Positions 24,917 to 33,748 of a stretch of DNA of 64,000 bases are shown one piece after another. The stretch is taken from positions 248,001 to 312,000 of the forward strand of contig CAYNRY010000003.1 in NCBI GenBank assembly GCA_964399985.1, in the 5' to 3' direction. The DNA comes from Micavibrio_B sp964399985. GTDB taxonomy: Bacteria; Pseudomonadota; Alphaproteobacteria; Micavibrionales; Micavibrionaceae. The notes under the pieces are model-generated. The model made no database searches. It worked only from the letters and a program-made list of their open reading frames with translations, and was not told where the DNA came from. Both the position numbers and the translations under genes were made by a program. Within the stretch, counting starts at the first letter, position 1. The number at the start of each line of letters is the position of its first letter.

Positions 24917-25762
24917 TTAGAATTGTTTCAATAGATGTTGCTGTCCTTCGGCGGCAAGCGGCACGTCGGACTCGCTTAATTGCTGGCGGATTTGCAAAGC
25001 CAAAAGATTGGCGGCTTCATCACCGAGATCAGTAAGAGGTATAGTGTCTGCGCCTTCCGCCAATGTCGTAATCGTGGACTGCGAAAATTCCTGTCGTGTT
25101 TGCAGCAGCATCAAGTCAGACGATATAATATGACGCAATGTCGTGCCGATATCGATCGCGTTCATAACGTCGATGCGTGCATCCTGAACCGAGGCAAGGC
25201 TGGAAAAATCGGGATTGCGAAATTCAAGCGCTTCCGGGGAAAGGTCGAGGCCACTCGTCGTAAACTGGCTTTTGCCGCCTTCGTCGAAAGACGTGGTCAG
25301 TGTTTCGCCTTTCAGGAGATTAACATTATTCGTGGTAGCGCTATTTACCAGCGTATCGAGTTTTTCGAGAACGGCGATGAAGCGGGTTTCAAGTTCGGCA
25401 AGGCGGTCTTTGTTGCCTTCGTAACCGGCAGCGGTTTTGAGCGTATCACGGGCGCGAATGGTAATACCGCCGGCTTCTTCCAGAAGGCCGACCGCGTTTT
25501 GTACATGATCGCGGGATGCGGCAAGCGTCGAAATGCTTTTCTCGACCTTATCAAGAAGCTTTTGCAAATCCTGTACTTTTTCATTCAGGGATGACACGAC
25601 GATGGTTACCGGCTCGCTTAAATTTTGGGTGTTCTGGATATTAGTAGCAGAAGAGGGGGATGGTTTTCCACTTTCGGCTGCTTTGGCGGCATTCGCGTTT
25701 TGACCCTGTTTGAGAGTGGCCAGACGCGACATAAACATGGATGTTTTGGAAATTTCCGACAC
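24917..25762 (-). CDS. Flagellin
   Basis: 281 residues beginning with GTG at 25762, with AAGGAG ten bases upstream. Filament subunit exported by the flagellar type III system. The C-terminal D0 helix is typical (LTDLGDEAANLLALQIRQQL, ending HLLKQF), and NNVNLLKGE near the middle matches the N-L-L-x-G turn of flagellins. The N-terminal D0 lacks the usual R-I-S-x-G-x(7)-D block, replaced by a Ser/Asn/Gln linker. No large variable D2/D3 insert is present. Followed by flbT and flaF, as expected. Confidence 0.8.
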   Translation of the reverse strand: MSEISKTSMFMSRLATLKQGQNANAAKAAESGKPSPSSATNIQNTQNLSEPVTIVVSSLNEKVQDLQKLLDKVEKSISTLAASRDHVQNAVGLLEEAGGITIRARDTLKTAAGYEGNKDRLAELETRFIAVLEKLDTLVNSATTNNVNLLKGETLTTSFDEGGKSQFTTSGLDLSPEALEFRNPDFSSLASVQDARIDVMNAIDIGTTLRHIISSDLMLLQTRQEFSQSTITTLAEGADTIPLTDLGDEAANLLALQIRQQLSESDVPLAAEGQQHLLKQF

Positions 25763-25874
25763 GGGAACAGCAACTCCTTTCTAGGGGTCATATTAAGGGC
25801 GAACATCCTGCCGCCCGGCTTTTAGTGGTTACTATCAGTATAAGATAGATAGAGTTAAGAAATTGTAAAGTCTG

Positions 25875-25895
25875 GTAAGGGTTTTGGCCCCTTAC
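25875..25895. repeat. Hairpin after the secreted repeat protein gene
   Basis: GTAAGGG (25875-25881) and CCCTTAC (25889-25895) form a 7-bp stem one base after the stop of the secreted protein gene on the minus strand. The T-tract that follows on the minus strand is weak (GACTTTAC). A terminator before the flagellin promoter is plausible. Confidence 0.4.
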
Positions 25896-25896
25896 T

Positions 25897-28317
25897 TTAA
25901 TTAGTCTGAAGGCCGGATCGGCAATTAACTTTCGTCGCGCCTGTTCCGCAAGTCCAGTTAAATACTTGCATGCCGACCATTGGAGCTTCGAACTCTGGAT
26001 TACCTCTTCCGACCACACCTTTTGCACACCATTCTCCATCTGAGACAGCTCCATAAGCTGATGCCTCACCCGGACCGCCTAAATAACCATTAGCTTCGTG
26101 TTTGGTACCACATTGACCGACTACCGGATCAGGTGTTGCATCGCAAGTAACTTTTATACTTGTCCCATCTGGATCTATTAGATTGTAGGGGTATGTGTTC
26201 CCCATATTATTCCAAAACGGTGTAAAGTTTTGCCAAGTTAACAGCATATGATCATAGGGTGTTGCTTTTCTAGTAGCTGGCGTGAACTGGGCAATTCTTG
26301 GACCGAAACTGCTCCAGTCTTGATTTACCCATGGATTTTGGTTTGCCGGTAATCCAACACCATAAGAATCGTAGATGCTTTTATTAGTTAGAACCAAGGG
26401 GCCATGGGCATCATAGATTACGCCGCCTTGGAAGTTTTTATCCTTATATACAACCAGCCGCGCCTTGGAGCTGATAGCGACACTATCAAAAGTTGCAACA
26501 TGTGTTTTATAAAAAGCTCCCGGCGAAGAATCAGAGCCTACGCTATCAGCATATTCTCCAGCTCCGACGACATCTGATTTTTCATCGTCAACGCCGATAC
26601 GGGAACTATTATATTGTGGAAGAGGCACGCTCCCCCAAAGTCCGACGCCTGCCATATGTACGAAGCATTCATCAGTCGGACATTGCGTTTGCCCAGGAGG
26701 CACTGGTTGGCCAGTAGGAATACATGCAGTTGTACCCTTCGCCTTCGTACATTGGCCCGAAGCTGCGCCGCCATTTATGCCGCTGCATTTCCAGTAGTCG
26801 TTAGACGTGTCGGAGCTTATATCGAACGCGCTGCCTTTCGAACATCCGTTGACTGTCGTTGTATTGCAAACGCCGTTTTCAGCACTCGGAGGGATGGGTG
26901 AATCGCAAGGCTGGTTATTGCCGCCGTTAATGCCGTTACACTGCCATTTGTAGTTGACGGCATCGTCGGCCACATCAACAAAATTACCGGCAGAGCAACC
27001 GTTGACGCTGGTGCTGCACGCGCCGTTGACAGGCGCAGGTTTGAGCATATCGCAATTATCGGAAGCGCCGCCTTCGGAACCCAGACATTGCCACAAGAAG
27101 TGAGTGCCGCTATCGGCGGTATTATTCAACGTACCCGACGTACAACCATTCTCGACTGTTTCGTTACATACGCCGGTGGTGGTATTTTTTACCCTTGAAC
27201 AATTCGTCGCATTGGCACCGCCATAACGGCCATTACACTGCCATGTATAATGCGTCGCATTTTCCCCGGCATTTGACAGGTCGCCCGAAGCACATGAATT
27301 ACGCGTTGTATTATTGCAGACACCGTCTTCCGGCGGCAGGCAAAGATTTGCGGAACAGTTTGCATTGGCGCCGCCGTTAATGCCTGTACAGCGCCAGCTC
27401 CACGGGGCGGTGGATGTGCCGTCGCCTGTTACGCCGGAGGGGCTGCCGGTTGCGCATAGAGAGTCAGCGGCCAAAGGCGATGACGTATATGTGCCGCCAC
27501 TGGCATAGCCGCATTCGCCGGGAATAACTTTATTTGCCCTGCATATGCCTGAATTGGTGCCGCCATTAAGGCCGTTACAGCGCCATTGAAATTCAGTTGC
27601 CGTGTCTGTTTCATCGGCAAAGGTACCATAGGTACATTGATTGGCCGTCGTACTGCAAACGCCGTTGGTGGCGGTTACTCCTTTCGAAAATCCGCAACTG
27701 ACGGAAGCGGTAGCGCCGCCGCTGGAACTCGTACAGCTCCATTTATATTCAGTCGGGCTATCGGTTTCATCCTGATAGGTTCCAGATAAACATTTCTCCG
27801 GTTCTGCCGTGCTGCATTGAGCGGTGGCACTACCGCCGCCGCTACATTCATAACCAAAAACTTTACATTGGGTTGCATTTGAATTTGATGAGCCGTTACG
27901 CCATACGCGGGAGATGCATTTTCCGGCTTGTGTCGTTCCTGCATGAGGACCGGGGTTTTTGGCTGAAGAAGGGTTTGCTCCACTATCCGTACACGCCTCC
28001 CAGTTGCCACCACCGAATCTATTAATAGGGGCCCTGTATTGAGAAACAACGCATGGACCGCCCTCAGCGGCATTGGGATTAAAACCTTCGCCGGCCCAAC
28101 CGTCCCAGTCATTGACTTCTATTTCATTGCCGACCGTACAGGCCGCATAAGCTGAAACAGGATTTAAGATGATAAATCCCAAGGCGAGGGCGAGGGAAGC
28201 CTTTCCCAAACAAACGGAAACTATCTTTTTGCAAATGCTATTTTTCAAAGACAAAATACTCTCCGTTTGTTGCGCCAGCCCAATAAACGAGGCCATGCTA
28301 TTATAGTTTAAATCCAT
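25897..28317 (-). CDS. Large secreted Cys-rich repeat protein with beta/gamma-crystallin-like segment
   Basis: 806 residues. A signal peptide is likely (hydrophobic ASLALALGFIILNP then AYAAC, about 40-59). About six or seven tandem Cys-rich units of 45-50 residues follow, each with pattern C-x(n)-C-x(n)-(Y/F)-x-W-x-C-x-G-x-N/x-G-G-x(3-5)-C. Around residue 635 RLVVYKDKNFQG resembles a crystallin Greek-key strand (V-x-x-Y-x-D-x-N-F-x-G). The C-terminus carries more paired Cys. Probably an extracellular adhesin or pilus-tip partner. It is the last gene of the pseudopilin operon, 59 bases after the preceding one. Not recognised as a named protein. Confidence 0.7.
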   Translation of the reverse strand: MDLNYNSMASFIGLAQQTESILSLKNSICKKIVSVCLGKASLALALGFIILNPVSAYAACTVGNEIEVNDWDGWAGEGFNPNAAEGGPCVVSQYRAPINRFGGGNWEACTDSGANPSSAKNPGPHAGTTQAGKCISRVWRNGSSNSNATQCKVFGYECSGGGSATAQCSTAEPEKCLSGTYQDETDSPTEYKWSCTSSSGGATASVSCGFSKGVTATNGVCSTTANQCTYGTFADETDTATEFQWRCNGLNGGTNSGICRANKVIPGECGYASGGTYTSSPLAADSLCATGSPSGVTGDGTSTAPWSWRCTGINGGANANCSANLCLPPEDGVCNNTTRNSCASGDLSNAGENATHYTWQCNGRYGGANATNCSRVKNTTTGVCNETVENGCTSGTLNNTADSGTHFLWQCLGSEGGASDNCDMLKPAPVNGACSTSVNGCSAGNFVDVADDAVNYKWQCNGINGGNNQPCDSPIPPSAENGVCNTTTVNGCSKGSAFDISSDTSNDYWKCSGINGGAASGQCTKAKGTTACIPTGQPVPPGQTQCPTDECFVHMAGVGLWGSVPLPQYNSSRIGVDDEKSDVVGAGEYADSVGSDSSPGAFYKTHVATFDSVAISSKARLVVYKDKNFQGGVIYDAHGPLVLTNKSIYDSYGVGLPANQNPWVNQDWSSFGPRIAQFTPATRKATPYDHMLLTWQNFTPFWNNMGNTYPYNLIDPDGTSIKVTCDATPDPVVGQCGTKHEANGYLGGPGEASAYGAVSDGEWCAKGVVGRGNPEFEAPMVGMQVFNWTCGTGATKVNCRSGLQTN

Positions 28318-28376
28318 GCCAGTTAAGAAAATATAAATAAAATTTTATACAGTTAATATGCATCCTCATATTTATA

Positions 28377-30512
28377 TTAACGTGTAAAACAGTCTGCGGT
28401 TGTGCCGCCATCTATTCCCTGACATTGCCAAGTGTATCGACTACCTGATTGCTGAAGACCGACAGGGCGGCCTGCATCACATTGATTTCCTGCAGGTGGA
28501 CTTGTGCCGTTGTGTCCTGATCCACAAGCGCCGTTTAAAGGACGTTTATCTGGGCTGCCTTGAATGCTGATGCTCATCTTGCCTGCATGTTCCCAATGAA
28601 AATCTGGTGTCACATTATTGGCTTGCCATGCGCCTGTCCCAAAAGAGGTTGCTCGGCTAATATGAACATTTCCTGCAACATTTGCCGTTGATGTCGTGTT
28701 TTCGAATTTATAAAACGAGTCGTTACCGAAGGCGCGGCCCTGATTGAAATTGGACGGTACGAATTGACAGCAATAACCATTTTGTTGCTGGCATAAAGTA
28801 GTCAGGTTCGCATAGAGCTGGTTTGCAGGGGCGGAGAAACTGATTGTCTGGATGTCTCCTGCGCCTACATGTCCATCACGAACAGCGCAAGCCTGATAGA
28901 TAGCCCAGCCCACAGCACCATTGGTCCGGCGCGGATAAACCGCGCTATAGGTAACAGTCGGCGGTGGCGGTGGTGTAACTACACAATTCCCCGGTCCGCA
29001 TTCACAGGAATTTGTTACTGTCTTGTTTGCGCTACAGCTTGCATTGCTGGAACCCGGGCCTTCGCCTTCGCAGGTCCAGCTCCAATTGCCCGATGAAGCA
29101 TTGAAGCCTGTCATCGTGCCCATGGAGCAGCGATCGGAAGCTGCTGGCGCGTTTGCATAGTTTCGACCGTTGGCCGGGCCGCAGGCACCATTATACGGAG
29201 GCGGGACTTTAGCCGCGCTACAATTGGCTGTTTGTCCGCCTTGGGTACAAGACCATGACCAGCTATTTGTACCTTCGGTAACAGCACCGGAATTGCCAAA
29301 TTTGCACAGCCTTCCGCCGACCGGCGGATCGGTGAGGGACTGGCCACTTGCGCTGCCGCATTCACCAGGGAATTTTGCCGGATCTAATACCTGACAAATA
29401 GCTGTACCGTCAGCTCTAATGCCAGTCATGTATTCGCCATCTTTGCAGCCGAAATAAATCGGTCCGCATTGAGGTTCGCCGTTATAAAAGCCTATGACAT
29501 ATTCTCCGGAACCGCAGGTTTTTTCAAGCGCGGCCAGTTTCATGCAGTCCGCTCCATCACACAGCCGGTCGGTTTTAAGGGCGCCACGAATATTCATGTT
29601 GCCGTCGAAAACCGACGGATTGGTTGAATCATATAAAATAGACAATTTACCGTCACCGGCGGCAATTGGTCTTTGTGCGCCGACATAAATATTGCCTTCA
29701 CCGGTTGCAATCAAGTCATCGGTTTTTTCATCTGTATTTTCAAGAAGGCCGCGTCTCCATGTGGAAGACTGTTCGGGGATCCTGTTGAAAGCAATGATAT
29801 CGTCGAAATAATCATTGCTGGAGGCTTCGGAATAAGAATTCGAGCGGAAATTCGCATCTGTCGCGCCGGTTAAAAAGTCGCAATTGGCCGTGTCGGCAGT
29901 AGTGCCGCTACAGGCAGCAACTGCCGTACCGTTCATAGAAAATCCGCCCTTGCGGTTTTTGCCCGGACTGAAGGTAGCGAATACGCCGGGGAAATCAGTT
30001 TTGAATAATTCTTTACCCTGCTCGTTTTGAACGAGGAGGGCGCCCTGATTTTCCTTGAAACCGTCGGCTGTTGCCGTTTCGGTTACGGTGTAGATAATAC
30101 GCGAACCATAGACATCGTAGGATTCTTCTTCGTGAATATTCAACTCACGAAACGGCAGAGCGCCGATCAGAACTTTGCGGCCTGAGACGCCGGTCTGGGC
30201 GCAAAGCCCGTTCGTACAAGTTCCGGCAGCCGGAAAAGAGGTTCCTTCATATCCGTAATTGGCATCACCGCGCGGCAGCGTTAGGGATGCCGGTTGCGGG
30301 AAATGGCCATGGGTTTTTTTATAGTCGTTAATCCTGTCAGAGGCCGAGGCGATGCGCTCCTGATTGGTTTCGACCTTTACCTGCGCCTGCCAGCTTTGAT
30401 AACCAGTGGCGACCGTTGCGATGACCGTACCGAGAATGATAATGACGACACATAGTTCGACAAGCGTAAAACCGGCGCTTGATTTGTTTGATTTGGCTGC
30501 GGACGTATTCAT
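28377..30512 (-). CDS. Large pseudopilin with Cys-rich repeats
   Basis: 711 residues. Type IV prepilin-like N-terminus SAGFTLVELCVVIIILG with predicted cleavage after G14 and Glu at mature position 5, followed by one membrane helix. A body domain with SYDVYGSRIIYTVT and DYFDDIIAFNR is shared with the two neighbours. The C-terminal half holds three Cys-rich units like those of the 806-residue secreted protein (W-x-W-x-C-x-G, G-G-x(4)-C-S-A). A Pro-rich CVVTPPPPPTVTY linker lies between. Probably a minor pilin or PilV-type tip adhesin. Confidence 0.75.
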   Translation of the reverse strand: MNTSAAKSNKSSAGFTLVELCVVIIILGTVIATVATGYQSWQAQVKVETNQERIASASDRINDYKKTHGHFPQPASLTLPRGDANYGYEGTSFPAAGTCTNGLCAQTGVSGRKVLIGALPFRELNIHEEESYDVYGSRIIYTVTETATADGFKENQGALLVQNEQGKELFKTDFPGVFATFSPGKNRKGGFSMNGTAVAACSGTTADTANCDFLTGATDANFRSNSYSEASSNDYFDDIIAFNRIPEQSSTWRRGLLENTDEKTDDLIATGEGNIYVGAQRPIAAGDGKLSILYDSTNPSVFDGNMNIRGALKTDRLCDGADCMKLAALEKTCGSGEYVIGFYNGEPQCGPIYFGCKDGEYMTGIRADGTAICQVLDPAKFPGECGSASGQSLTDPPVGGRLCKFGNSGAVTEGTNSWSWSCTQGGQTANCSAAKVPPPYNGACGPANGRNYANAPAASDRCSMGTMTGFNASSGNWSWTCEGEGPGSSNASCSANKTVTNSCECGPGNCVVTPPPPPTVTYSAVYPRRTNGAVGWAIYQACAVRDGHVGAGDIQTISFSAPANQLYANLTTLCQQQNGYCCQFVPSNFNQGRAFGNDSFYKFENTTSTANVAGNVHISRATSFGTGAWQANNVTPDFHWEHAGKMSISIQGSPDKRPLNGACGSGHNGTSPPAGNQCDAGRPVGLQQSGSRYTWQCQGIDGGTTADCFTR

Positions 30513-30517
30513 CTACA

Positions 30518-32299
30518 TTACTCCTGTGGCATCACAATTTTAGCGCATAAGGTTTCATAAGAACCCGTCAGCACGTTCGCATTTAAATTTTTAGCGCTGT
30601 TTCGGGCATTCAGGACAGTAATTTCGTCTGAAGCGCAATCAGGATATCTTTTGGTGCTGGTTTCCCATCTTTTGGCAAGTGTTACGCCTTTGCCGGAAAC
30701 GCCGAGACACCATTTCATGTTGCTGTTAGCTCCCGAGTCTTGATTTTCTGTTAGATCGTGTTTGTCGCTGCCAGATTGATCTCTTATACTCGTGTCGATT
30801 GTCCCAGTAGGGCAAGAACCCGTTGTCCAAGATGACGTTAAGCGTACTTCAGCATCTGTTGTTCTCATACAAAGCTGTTGTATGGGTCCTCTTTTTAAAG
30901 GGTCATTAGGATAATTCGGATCACGGGTCTCTTTTTCTTCGCTGATTGAATGCATAGGATCATCTAGATTGTCGGTAATCCCTGTTGTATGCCATCCTGC
31001 AGATGTATCGCATCTACTTTCCATGTCACCTAAATTTCCTGCGCTAATATTAGGAATTGTAATCCACTTAGCTTCGAGCTTGATCGGAAGTTTGTCGATA
31101 CACATCACATTGCCTTCAGTATCCATGCCGCGCACATAGCCGTTCGTGCAAGTATAATTATTTGTCAGGTTAAGAGCTACGCATTCACCTTTTAGAAGAC
31201 CGCCGGCCATGTAAACGCGTTTCATGTATTGACCCGCCGGGCAAGCAAGGCCCACAAGACTTTCAGGTGTTATGCATTTTGTTGGATCAGTGATATCACA
31301 AAGCTGGCCGGAGAAAGTAGAGCGTTCTACCATAAGCGTGCTATCAGATGCACCCGCGACTGAGTTACCAATTTCAAGTTTTTCCTTGGGTGTCGCAGTT
31401 CCGATCCCGACTTTGCCGGTCGTGACTGTGGAAACGCCATTAGTGCCGTTCTTGCTCCACAAAGTCATCGGCACGGTCGAGGTGAATGCGACATAATCAT
31501 CATAGTAGCTATTTTTATTGGAGGCCGTGCTGCGCAGACCCGAGATGAATTTAGCATCGGCCAGATCGCAATTTGATTTTTGTAGCGTATAACCGGTATC
31601 ACTGCAATTTTCATTTCTGCCCGACGCTAGGTTCTTCGAGCCCATGCCATCCGCGCCCATTGAGATAACGACGAAGTGGGCATCTTGCTTGGTTCCGCCC
31701 GTATCACGGTCATTTTCATCAACGATAGCAATGGCACCTTTATATGTATCAAAAGTTGCCGCAATGGTGGCAGGGCTGGCTTGATCATATTTTTTTGTCA
31801 GGACTTCGGTCACAGCATAAAGCGGGATATTGCCCCAGGCATCGGTGATATTTGGATTTACAACTTCGTTATCTTCTATGAGTTCGGCTAAGGTAACTTC
31901 ATATGGTATGCCTGTTTCCGGCGTAACAGTAGCATAAGTCGGTAATACGCCGACCATGACTCTTTCATTCGCCGTTGTGCCGTTTCCATCTATATCGCGT
32001 GCGCCATTAACAAAATTCGGTGTAGTGCAATCTTCCTTGCCGTAACCGCTATCGCCTTGAACAAGGCTTCTATCCGCTGGGCAAGGATAGCGACCTGCAA
32101 GCTCATAGAACTTACCAATCGCTGTTTCAGCATTGGCGACGGAACGCTTTGTCTCTTCGTGTTTGATTTGCTCTTGATAGCCTTCAATGAATTTCACGAT
32201 GGCAACCGTTAGCAAAATACTAATGAAAACAACGATGCTGAGTTCCAGCAAAGTGAAACCGGCTTCGGTATGGGCTTTAATTCTTGGCTTTAACTGCAT
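30518..32299 (-). CDS. Pseudopilin, second paralogue
   Basis: 593 residues. Prepilin signal EAGFTLLELSIVVFISILL with cleavage after G14 and Glu at mature position 5. Body domain includes AGRYPCPADRSL, GALP-like GVLPTYATV, ITDAWGNIPLYAVTE and YYDDYVAF; a distal region has its own Cys residues (about residues 340-400). It overlaps the preceding pseudopilin gene by ten bases and is five bases from the next, so the three are cotranscribed. Single membrane anchor, surface exposed. Confidence 0.75.
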   Translation of the reverse strand: MQLKPRIKAHTEAGFTLLELSIVVFISILLTVAIVKFIEGYQEQIKHEETKRSVANAETAIGKFYELAGRYPCPADRSLVQGDSGYGKEDCTTPNFVNGARDIDGNGTTANERVMVGVLPTYATVTPETGIPYEVTLAELIEDNEVVNPNITDAWGNIPLYAVTEVLTKKYDQASPATIAATFDTYKGAIAIVDENDRDTGGTKQDAHFVVISMGADGMGSKNLASGRNENCSDTGYTLQKSNCDLADAKFISGLRSTASNKNSYYDDYVAFTSTVPMTLWSKNGTNGVSTVTTGKVGIGTATPKEKLEIGNSVAGASDSTLMVERSTFSGQLCDITDPTKCITPESLVGLACPAGQYMKRVYMAGGLLKGECVALNLTNNYTCTNGYVRGMDTEGNVMCIDKLPIKLEAKWITIPNISAGNLGDMESRCDTSAGWHTTGITDNLDDPMHSISEEKETRDPNYPNDPLKRGPIQQLCMRTTDAEVRLTSSWTTGSCPTGTIDTSIRDQSGSDKHDLTENQDSGANSNMKWCLGVSGKGVTLAKRWETSTKRYPDCASDEITVLNARNSAKNLNANVLTGSYETLCAKIVMPQE

Positions 32300-33627
32300 T
32301 GGGGCTCCCCGTTTACAATTTTACTAATGCCTTTATCGGTGGGGCAGGTTGTTGCTGGCATAGGGCTTTCGGTTGCTGGGCATCTACGCTTGATATAATA
32401 ATCGTTTTGTTCGCGAGATTGAGGGTCTTTCTTCGCTTTACTCATGCCTTTCAATCCGCCCATATCATCACATTTAATAGCTTTATCTATGCCGCCTGCC
32501 AGTTCTGTCGGGTCGGGCTCTTTGGAGGCTATATTTTTTATTTTAAAGCAATCATCAGTTGAAGGATTAACATCCATCCTGTTGCAGACTGTCGGGCTTG
32601 TGGTTTTGTAAACCTGCACCGCACCGTCGACATCCATCGAGGCAACAGCCGTGGTGGATTCGGATGGGTCTTTTTTAATCATGACTTTTCCGCTTTCAGA
32701 CAGGAATGTACCGGCTTCTGTATCGGAGACATCGCTTCGAAGGCTCGACCAGCCTTCATCGCGTGACGTGGTGCGGAATGTCACTGTGTCATCATAAAAA
32801 CCTGTGCCAGTGCCTAAGGCGAAGGACTTGGAAAGCTCGGGCAATAATCCGTTTGGCGCATTCGCGGGATCGTATTTTTGCCTGCCTCTGAATGAGCCAT
32901 CGATCGTTGAAGGGCCATTTGCAATACTAGGGTCCCGATTACAGTTATCAGTATCTAATTGACCTGAACATGGAGCAAGAGATCCATCTTTTTGATAGGC
33001 GCCTGAACGGTTCGCGCCGTGGTTTATAAGGGCGAAAAGTACATGAGGTTTACCCGAGCTATCTAAAACATTGAAATCCCCGCCGCCATCTAGAGGCGTA
33101 CCATTCTGGTTTACAAGGCCAATTGCGCCTTCTTTATCATTAAAGGTTGTTTTATTTGTGAGACGTCTTGTAACGGCATAGGTTATCTTTGAACCATAAA
33201 TATCGAAAGTATCTTTGTCGTTTAAACCCAATTCTAGAAATGGAACAGTGCCTATCAAAACTTCATTGGCAGGGGACGCGTTATTAGTGGCACCGATCGT
33301 ACATCGTACGCCTTGCCCTGTAATAACTCCGTTGCAGGCCACGCTTGGCGCGATAGCTGCTGAAGATCCATAACTTGCATCTGCAGCAGTCAGTGTCGGA
33401 TTTGCCGGAACCGGATATTTCTTGTTCTGCTGCGCATACTTATTAAGAGCAATTGCGATATTTTCGAGAGTTTTGTTGTTTTCGCGGGAAACGCGTTCCA
33501 TCTTATTGATGTTATACATCTGAAGCAGGGGCGTGACCAAAAGCCCGACGACGATCAGGGCGATTGCAATCTCCAGTAAAGAGAGGCCTTTTTCGGACTG
33601 TCTGGTATCTAAATCTTTCATACACAC
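32290..33627 (-). CDS. Pseudopilin, first paralogue of the operon
   Basis: 445 residues. N-terminus SEKGLSLLEIAIALIVVGLL: prepilin peptidase site after G14, Glu at mature position 5, then one membrane helix. Shares the body blocks of the next two genes (KKYPVPANPTL, IGTVPFLELGL, FDIYGSKITYAVTRRL, FYDDTVTFR). First gene of the four-gene minus-strand operon; an AT-rich spacer of 121 bases lies between it and the fliK stop. No prepilin peptidase or assembly ATPase gene is in the window, so the machinery must be elsewhere. Confidence 0.75.
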   Translation of the reverse strand: MCMKDLDTRQSEKGLSLLEIAIALIVVGLLVTPLLQMYNINKMERVSRENNKTLENIAIALNKYAQQNKKYPVPANPTLTAADASYGSSAAIAPSVACNGVITGQGVRCTIGATNNASPANEVLIGTVPFLELGLNDKDTFDIYGSKITYAVTRRLTNKTTFNDKEGAIGLVNQNGTPLDGGGDFNVLDSSGKPHVLFALINHGANRSGAYQKDGSLAPCSGQLDTDNCNRDPSIANGPSTIDGSFRGRQKYDPANAPNGLLPELSKSFALGTGTGFYDDTVTFRTTSRDEGWSSLRSDVSDTEAGTFLSESGKVMIKKDPSESTTAVASMDVDGAVQVYKTTSPTVCNRMDVNPSTDDCFKIKNIASKEPDPTELAGGIDKAIKCDDMGGLKGMSKAKKDPQSREQNDYYIKRRCPATESPMPATTCPTDKGISKIVNGEPQCS

Positions 33628-33748
33628 CCTGTTTCAAATTTCTTTTGGTAATATCCCATAATAAGGATGACCCAAATTGATAAATTTTTATTTAATTTTG
33701 AAACTACTTAATAAAACTGAGTGTATCACAAAAAAGACACAATTGCCA

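Noticed and set aside
24980..25594. Plus-strand 204-residue open frame
   Set aside because: Antisense to the flagellin gene, which has a clear D0 helix and context.
25897..33627. Shufflon or invertible cassette system for the pilin genes
   Set aside because: No inverted repeats flank the C-terminal segments and no recombinase gene adjoins; xerC is 20 kb away and housekeeping.
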